A stretch of 18,195 nucleotides of DNA from Fimenecus sp045632525. GTDB lineage: Bacteria > Bacillota > Clostridia > Oscillospirales > Acutalibacteraceae. This document shows positions 14,895 through 18,195 of this stretch, piece after piece. Both the position numbers and the translations under genes were made by a program. Numbering within the stretch: position 1 is the first letter of the stretch; every line of letters begins with the position of its first letter. The notes under the pieces were generated by a model. That model did no database searches and was not told the origin of the DNA. It saw nothing but the letters and a program-made list of their open reading frames with translations. The stretch spans positions 1-18,195 of the forward strand of contig JAZQWV010000042.1 of NCBI GenBank assembly GCA_045632525.1, written 5' to 3'.

Positions 14895-14923
14895 ATTCTA
14901 ACATAAGTTGTTCGACTTTACAA
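14895..14923 (-). promoter_or_regulatory. Predicted promoter of the membrane-protein/GH43 transcript
   Basis: On the minus strand, TTGTAA (14918-14923) and TAGAAT (14895-14900) are 17 bases apart, with TGT before the -10 (extended -10). The -35 is the same hexamer as in the rlmB promoter. It points away from the radical SAM gene promoter at 14969-14996. Confidence 0.6.
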
Positions 14924-14968
14924 GGCGCAAATCTACGCACAATTCAATTGTTCCAAAAAAGTTTATGT

Positions 14969-14996
14969 TTAACATTTTAAAAAAATATGATACAAT
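14969..14996 (+). promoter_or_regulatory. Predicted promoter of the radical SAM gene
   Basis: TTAACA (14969-14974, 5 of 6) and TACAAT (14991-14996, 5 of 6) are 16 bases apart, with TGA before the -10 (extended -10). The start point would be near 15003, giving a leader of about 20 bases that holds TAGGAG before the ATG at 15024. Confidence 0.65.
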
Positions 14997-15023
14997 AAAA
15001 CTATAAAATTTAGGAGAAATAAA

Positions 15024-15857
15024 ATGAAACGATTTGCAAAGGTATATGTTGAAATTTCTAATATCTGCAATTTAAGTTGTTCTTTTTGTCCGGGCACAAT
15101 AAGGAAACCTAAAAGGATGAATACCCAAGAATTTGAAATTGTGCTTAACAAAATCAAGGATTATACCGATTACATTTATTTTCATCTTCTTGGTGAACCT
15201 CTTTGTCACCCAGACCTTGCAGAGTTTTTAAATATTGCAGATAAAATGGGTTTTAATGTTATTATCACTACAAACGGAACACTTTTAAATAAAAACAAAG
15301 ATATTCTTTTAAACTCAAAATCTCATTATAAAACTGTGATTTCGCTACACTCTTTTGAGGCGAATGACAATAAAATTTCGTTCCAAAAATATATCGATGA
15401 CTGTTTTTCTTATGCCAAATCTGCCGAAAATAAAAAAATCGTTGTTCTGCGTCTTTGGAACAACGGTGGCAAAGATAGTTTGAATAATGAAATTTTAGCA
15501 AAACTTGAAAACTACTTTCCAAAGCCTTGGATAGAAGAACGAAACGGCACACGAATTGGACAAAAAATTTATATTCAATATGGCGATAAATTTGACTGGC
15601 CTACACTCGAAAACGACAATATAAATGAAAAAGTTTTCTGCTACGGACTTCGTGACCAGATAGGAATTTTAGCAGATGGCACAGTTGTCCCCTGCTGTTT
15701 AGATAACAATGGTGAAATAAACCTTGGAAATATTTTCGAAAGTGATTTAGAAGAAATAATTAATTCGCCAAAAGCACTAAATATCTATAACGGATTTTCC
15801 AACAGAACAGCTTGCGAAGAACTTTGTAAAAGATGTAGCTTTGTTAGAAAATTTTAA
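15024..15857 (+). CDS. Radical SAM/SPASM domain protein
   Basis: This 277-residue protein has the radical SAM cluster motif CNLSCSFC with C15, C19 and C22 (CX3CX2C), then GEP (57-59) and ITTNGTLL (81-88), typical of the partial TIM barrel that binds SAM and a 4Fe-4S cluster. The C-terminal part (206-271) is a SPASM-like region: FCYG with C206, DGTVVPCC with C224 and C225, LGNIFESDLEEI, then C264, C268 and C271. These would bind one or more auxiliary iron-sulfur clusters. Such proteins often modify peptides, act as sulfatase-maturing-like enzymes or activate other enzymes. No small precursor peptide or sulfatase gene lies beside it, so the substrate is unknown. It is short for a SPASM protein. 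AGGAG sits 7 bases before the ATG. It forms a single-gene unit with its own promoter and terminator. Confidence 0.88.
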   Translation: MKRFAKVYVEISNICNLSCSFCPGTIRKPKRMNTQEFEIVLNKIKDYTDYIYFHLLGEPLCHPDLAEFLNIADKMGFNVIITTNGTLLNKNKDILLNSKSHYKTVISLHSFEANDNKISFQKYIDDCFSYAKSAENKKIVVLRLWNNGGKDSLNNEILAKLENYFPKPWIEERNGTRIGQKIYIQYGDKFDWPTLENDNINEKVFCYGLRDQIGILADGTVVPCCLDNNGEINLGNIFESDLEEIINSPKALNIYNGFSNRTACEELCKRCSFVRKF

Positions 15858-15879
15858 TATTCAATTCATTTTAAAAACA

Positions 15880-15905
15880 AAAACCCATCCGTTTGGATGG
15901 GTTTT
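15880..15905. terminator. Bidirectional Rho-independent terminator
   Basis: AAAACCCATCC (15880-15890) and GGATGGGTTTT (15895-15905) form an 11-bp perfect stem with a GTTT loop. CTTTT follows on the plus strand, and the complement of 15871-15880 is also T-rich on the minus strand. It ends the radical SAM transcript 22 bases after the stop. It can also end the convergent dehydrogenase transcript. Confidence 0.9.
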
Positions 15906-15992
15906 CTTTTGACAGTACGTCTCATTTTAGAACCGGAGTTTAATAAATTGGAACTTGTTGAATTCTTTATGATTTTAGCAACAATCCAATTT

Positions 15993-16829
15993 TCACTTCT
16001 TTTTCTTGAATTCCTTTTGACCTCTGGTGCTGCCACCGTCACAAAGAATATCAACACCTGCAAGGTAACCATTACGCTCGTCAGCTACTGTTGCAATGGC
16101 ATAACCAAGTTCTTCAGGTGTACCCATACGTTCTTCACAGGATAATTTAATAAGAAATCCGCCGTGTTCTTCTTCCATCTTACCCATATCAGTTGCAATA
16201 AGACCAGGGCTGAGAGAAACAACTCTGATTCCTTTTGGACCGAGATCAAATGCACTTTTTGCGGCATACCAGCAAACAAAATTCTTCGAAAGACCGTAAG
16301 CAAAGCCATTCTTTTCATAATCGGTTTTAGCCATATTTGCTCTCTTGATAAGTTTTGCAAGGAAAGCTTCTTCATCTGTTTCAGCAAGAGGATAAGCCTT
16401 CTTGGGAAGAATGAAAGAAGGAAGCGAATACGCGGAGTTTGATGAAATATCGCAGATAACACTTCCTGCACTCATTTTCTTCGAAAACTCCTGATTAACA
16501 TAAACAGTTCCGAGAGCATTGATACGAAGAATCTTTTCCTGGTCTCCTGCGTTGCCCATTGCGGGTGAAATACCTGCGGCGTTGATTACATTCTTAATGT
16601 TACCGAGTGATGCTGCATATTCGGCAAGTTTTTTAACGCTTTCACGGTCTGATGTGTCGCAGGCATAAGCATAAGCTTCGTAACCCAATGTTTTGAGTTC
16701 GTTAACTGCATTTTCAAGTTTTGCAACTGTTCTGCCTGAGATAACGATAATTTTTTCCTTAGGCATAAATTTTGCTGCAGCAAGCCCCATACCGCTGCCG
16801 CCGCCTGTGATTACGCATATATTTTTCAT
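15993..16829 (-). CDS. Short-chain dehydrogenase/reductase with a long pre-active-site insertion
   Basis: This 278-residue Rossmann-fold oxidoreductase has the cofactor motif TGGGSGMG (8-15), CDTSD (57-61), NAAG (83-86) and catalytic S130 or S129, Y178 and K182 in YGLSK. SPGLIATDM (207-215) and DGG (264-266) are typical of classical SDRs. The segment between the serine and tyrosine (about 134-177) is some 30 residues longer than usual. A comparable insertion occurs in 3-alpha-hydroxysteroid dehydrogenase/carbonyl reductase types, so a steroid or other bulky substrate is possible but unproven. R33 after the second strand would favour NADP(H). The C-terminus is a basic tail, KEFKKKK. AGGAGA precedes the ATG. 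It is a single-gene unit with a promoter at 16869-16897 and the shared terminator downstream. Confidence 0.85.
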   Translation of the reverse strand: MKNICVITGGGSGMGLAAAKFMPKEKIIVISGRTVAKLENAVNELKTLGYEAYAYACDTSDRESVKKLAEYAASLGNIKNVINAAGISPAMGNAGDQEKILRINALGTVYVNQEFSKKMSAGSVICDISSNSAYSLPSFILPKKAYPLAETDEEAFLAKLIKRANMAKTDYEKNGFAYGLSKNFVCWYAAKSAFDLGPKGIRVVSLSPGLIATDMGKMEEEHGGFLIKLSCEERMGTPEELGYAIATVADERNGYLAGVDILCDGGSTRGQKEFKKKK

Positions 16830-16868
16830 TATATGGTCTCCTTTAAATCTTTTTTAATAACTGTTTCA

Positions 16869-16897
16869 ATTTTATCACAATGAACTGTTATTGTCTA
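16869..16897 (-). promoter_or_regulatory. Predicted promoter of the short-chain dehydrogenase gene
   Basis: On the minus strand, TAGACA (16892-16897, 5 of 6) and TAAAAT (16869-16874, 5 of 6) are 17 bases apart, with TGA before the -10 (extended -10). Direct repeats AACTGTT on the plus strand (16859-16865 and 16884-16890) bracket the -10 box at 25-base spacing and could bind a regulator. The rest of the 241-base gap (16830-17070) shows no gene. Confidence 0.65.
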
Positions 16898-17070
16898 TAA
16901 TTATTTAATTGCTCAAAAAACAGGATTTGTGCATGATGTTGTAAATCATTGTTTAATAAATTCTTATTTATCGTATATCATCAAATCTGCAAGGAATAGA
17001 TGCTGCGCCATTGCTTTCACATATGGGATTGAGCTTAAAGAGTTTTAGAAGAATTTTTTTCAGAAGAAGC

Positions 17071-18183
17071 CTATTTATTTCCAAGGTGCAATTGTTCTTT
17101 TCTTAATGTTTCACCGTTACTGTCTGTGAAAATTATTTCAATATTTTCATCATTAAAAACATAGCCGCAACCTGCAAAATAAACGGAATTCTTCTTTTCA
17201 ATTGTACTGCCGATTACGACAGGGCAGATGCTGCCGTTGGTGTTCCACTCACTGTTTTCAGGATAATAGATGTTCAGCTCGTGCGCGTGGCCGCAAATCA
17301 TAACTTCAGGCTTTATGTTTTCTCTGAAAAGTTTTGCCCATTCAGCAAAAATATCCTGCTCAATGTCAAACGGTGGCTGATATCTGTGAACAAATGCATT
17401 ATGAGAGATAACAAGTTTGTGTTTAACTCCCTCTGCTTCATATTCATTTTCCTTGTTTTCAATTATATTTTTCAGGAACTCTGTCTGACGCTCTCTGAAA
17501 ATATGACAGGCAACAGTATAGCCGTATTCTTCGTGGTCATCATTCTTGTCTTCACCACAGTCAAGGAGAATTCCCCAGATATTGCCGATACGAAAACTGT
17601 AATATGTATTCCCCTTGCGGGTAGGCGTATAGTCCGCAAACTTCTCTGCAAAGTTACCCCTTAAATCGTGGTTACCCCTTGAAAAGATAACAGGTCTTTC
17701 ACCTTTTGTTAAACGAGAGCATATTTCATATATGTTCATAAAATTTTTCGGGTTACTGCTATCCTCGATAACATCACCGTTTAATATCAGAAAATCAATG
17801 TCTCCAAAGGTTTCTGCAGCTTTTATCGGCTCTTCAATATTATTGTGAGCATCAGCAATATGATATGCTCTGACGTTATTTTCGGGCACGGGATAAAATT
17901 TATATGTTTTTTCAAGCACCTTTCTTGTTTTTGAAAAGTATGCTTTTCTTATGATGATAGGTCGTATACAAATCGTATATTCCTTGGCTTTATCAAGCTC
18001 CGCGGAAGGCACTTCGACCTTGTGTATTTTACTCCTTGAACACATAATTCCGTTCGATTCGTCATAATAAAATTTATCGCCGACTTTAACAAAGAAAAAG
18101 CAGGATTTTTTACAGGGCATCATAATCTGATAGTATTTGTCAACCACAAAAACTGCAGGGTTATGTTTAAAATATTTGCTCAT
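17071..18183 (-). CDS. Calcineurin-like metallophosphoesterase, purple-acid-phosphatase-like
   Basis: This 370-residue protein carries the full set of two-metal phosphoesterase motifs: DAH (D111, H113), GD (D137), GNHD (N171, H172, D173), SHN (H261) and GHAH (H299, H301). Residues 1-100 form a beta-rich N-terminal domain that resembles the fibronectin-like front of purple acid phosphatases, and about 315-370 form a short beta-rich tail. No signal peptide is visible, so it is probably cytosolic. The substrate is unknown; phosphomonoesters, phosphodiesters and nucleotides are all possible in this superfamily. The ATG is preceded by GGAG at the very end of the window, so the promoter lies outside. 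Nothing links it to the downstream dehydrogenase, which has its own promoter. Confidence 0.87.
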   Translation of the reverse strand: MSKYFKHNPAVFVVDKYYQIMMPCKKSCFFFVKVGDKFYYDESNGIMCSRSKIHKVEVPSAELDKAKEYTICIRPIIIRKAYFSKTRKVLEKTYKFYPVPENNVRAYHIADAHNNIEEPIKAAETFGDIDFLILNGDVIEDSSNPKNFMNIYEICSRLTKGERPVIFSRGNHDLRGNFAEKFADYTPTRKGNTYYSFRIGNIWGILLDCGEDKNDDHEEYGYTVACHIFRERQTEFLKNIIENKENEYEAEGVKHKLVISHNAFVHRYQPPFDIEQDIFAEWAKLFRENIKPEVMICGHAHELNIYYPENSEWNTNGSICPVVIGSTIEKKNSVYFAGCGYVFNDENIEIIFTDSNGETLRKEQLHLGNK

Positions 18184-18195
18184 ATAAAAATCTCC

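Noticed and set aside
16085..16471. 128-codon minus-strand frame within the SDR gene region
   Set aside because: It is another frame of the same strand as the dehydrogenase, which has complete family motifs.
16830..17070. Small gene or RNA in the gap before the dehydrogenase
   Set aside because: Apart from the promoter and the AACTGTT direct repeats, no open frame with a ribosome binding site and no stable hairpin was seen.
17281..17664. 127-codon plus-strand frame opposite the metallophosphoesterase
   Set aside because: It is antisense to the conserved metal-binding region, which explains its openness; no start signal is seen.

Overview
The window looks like chromosomal DNA of a low-GC, Gram-positive anaerobe of the Clostridia (Oscillospiraceae/Ruminococcaceae or Lachnospiraceae type, probably a gut commensal). 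This rests on the AT-rich sequence, strong AGGAGG-type ribosome binding sites, extended -10 promoters, a B. subtilis-type uronate pathway, and short GC-rich palindromic repeats between genes. The assignment is an inference; no rRNA marker is present. Almost every gene is on the minus strand. Only the XRE regulator and the radical SAM gene are on the plus strand.

Positions 1-325 hold a cluster of inverted repeats with no credible gene. Next, read on the minus strand from about 4990 down to 312, is a hexuronate catabolic operon: uxuA (mannonate dehydratase), a short-chain-dehydrogenase fructuronate reductase, kdgK and eda. Together they convert fructuronate to pyruvate and glyceraldehyde-3-phosphate. 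The operon is interrupted between kdgK and eda by an unrelated gene for a membrane-anchored DUF2726 protein, with a palindromic repeat at its 5' edge. A histidine phosphatase gene (5025-5747) follows, divergent from an XRE regulator (5842-6465) that has a near-perfect palindrome over its predicted transcription start.

From 12403 down to 6457 lies a probable five-gene operon: an rlmB/trmH-type rRNA methyltransferase, a 912-residue P-type-ATPase-like protein that appears catalytically dead, an MgtC/SapB-family protein, a TrmN6-like methyltransferase and rsmI. Three RNA methyltransferases thus surround a membrane pair made of a pseudo-P-type ATPase and an MgtC homologue. This pair is the most unusual content of the window.

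From 14923 down to 12478 are an unrecognised three-helix membrane protein and a GH43-like five-bladed-propeller glycosidase, closed by a terminator. A divergent plus-strand radical SAM/SPASM gene (15024-15857) ends in a strong bidirectional terminator shared with a convergent short-chain dehydrogenase (15993-16829). A metallophosphoesterase (17071-18183) fills the right end. No rRNA, tRNA, CRISPR array, transposase or integrase was seen.
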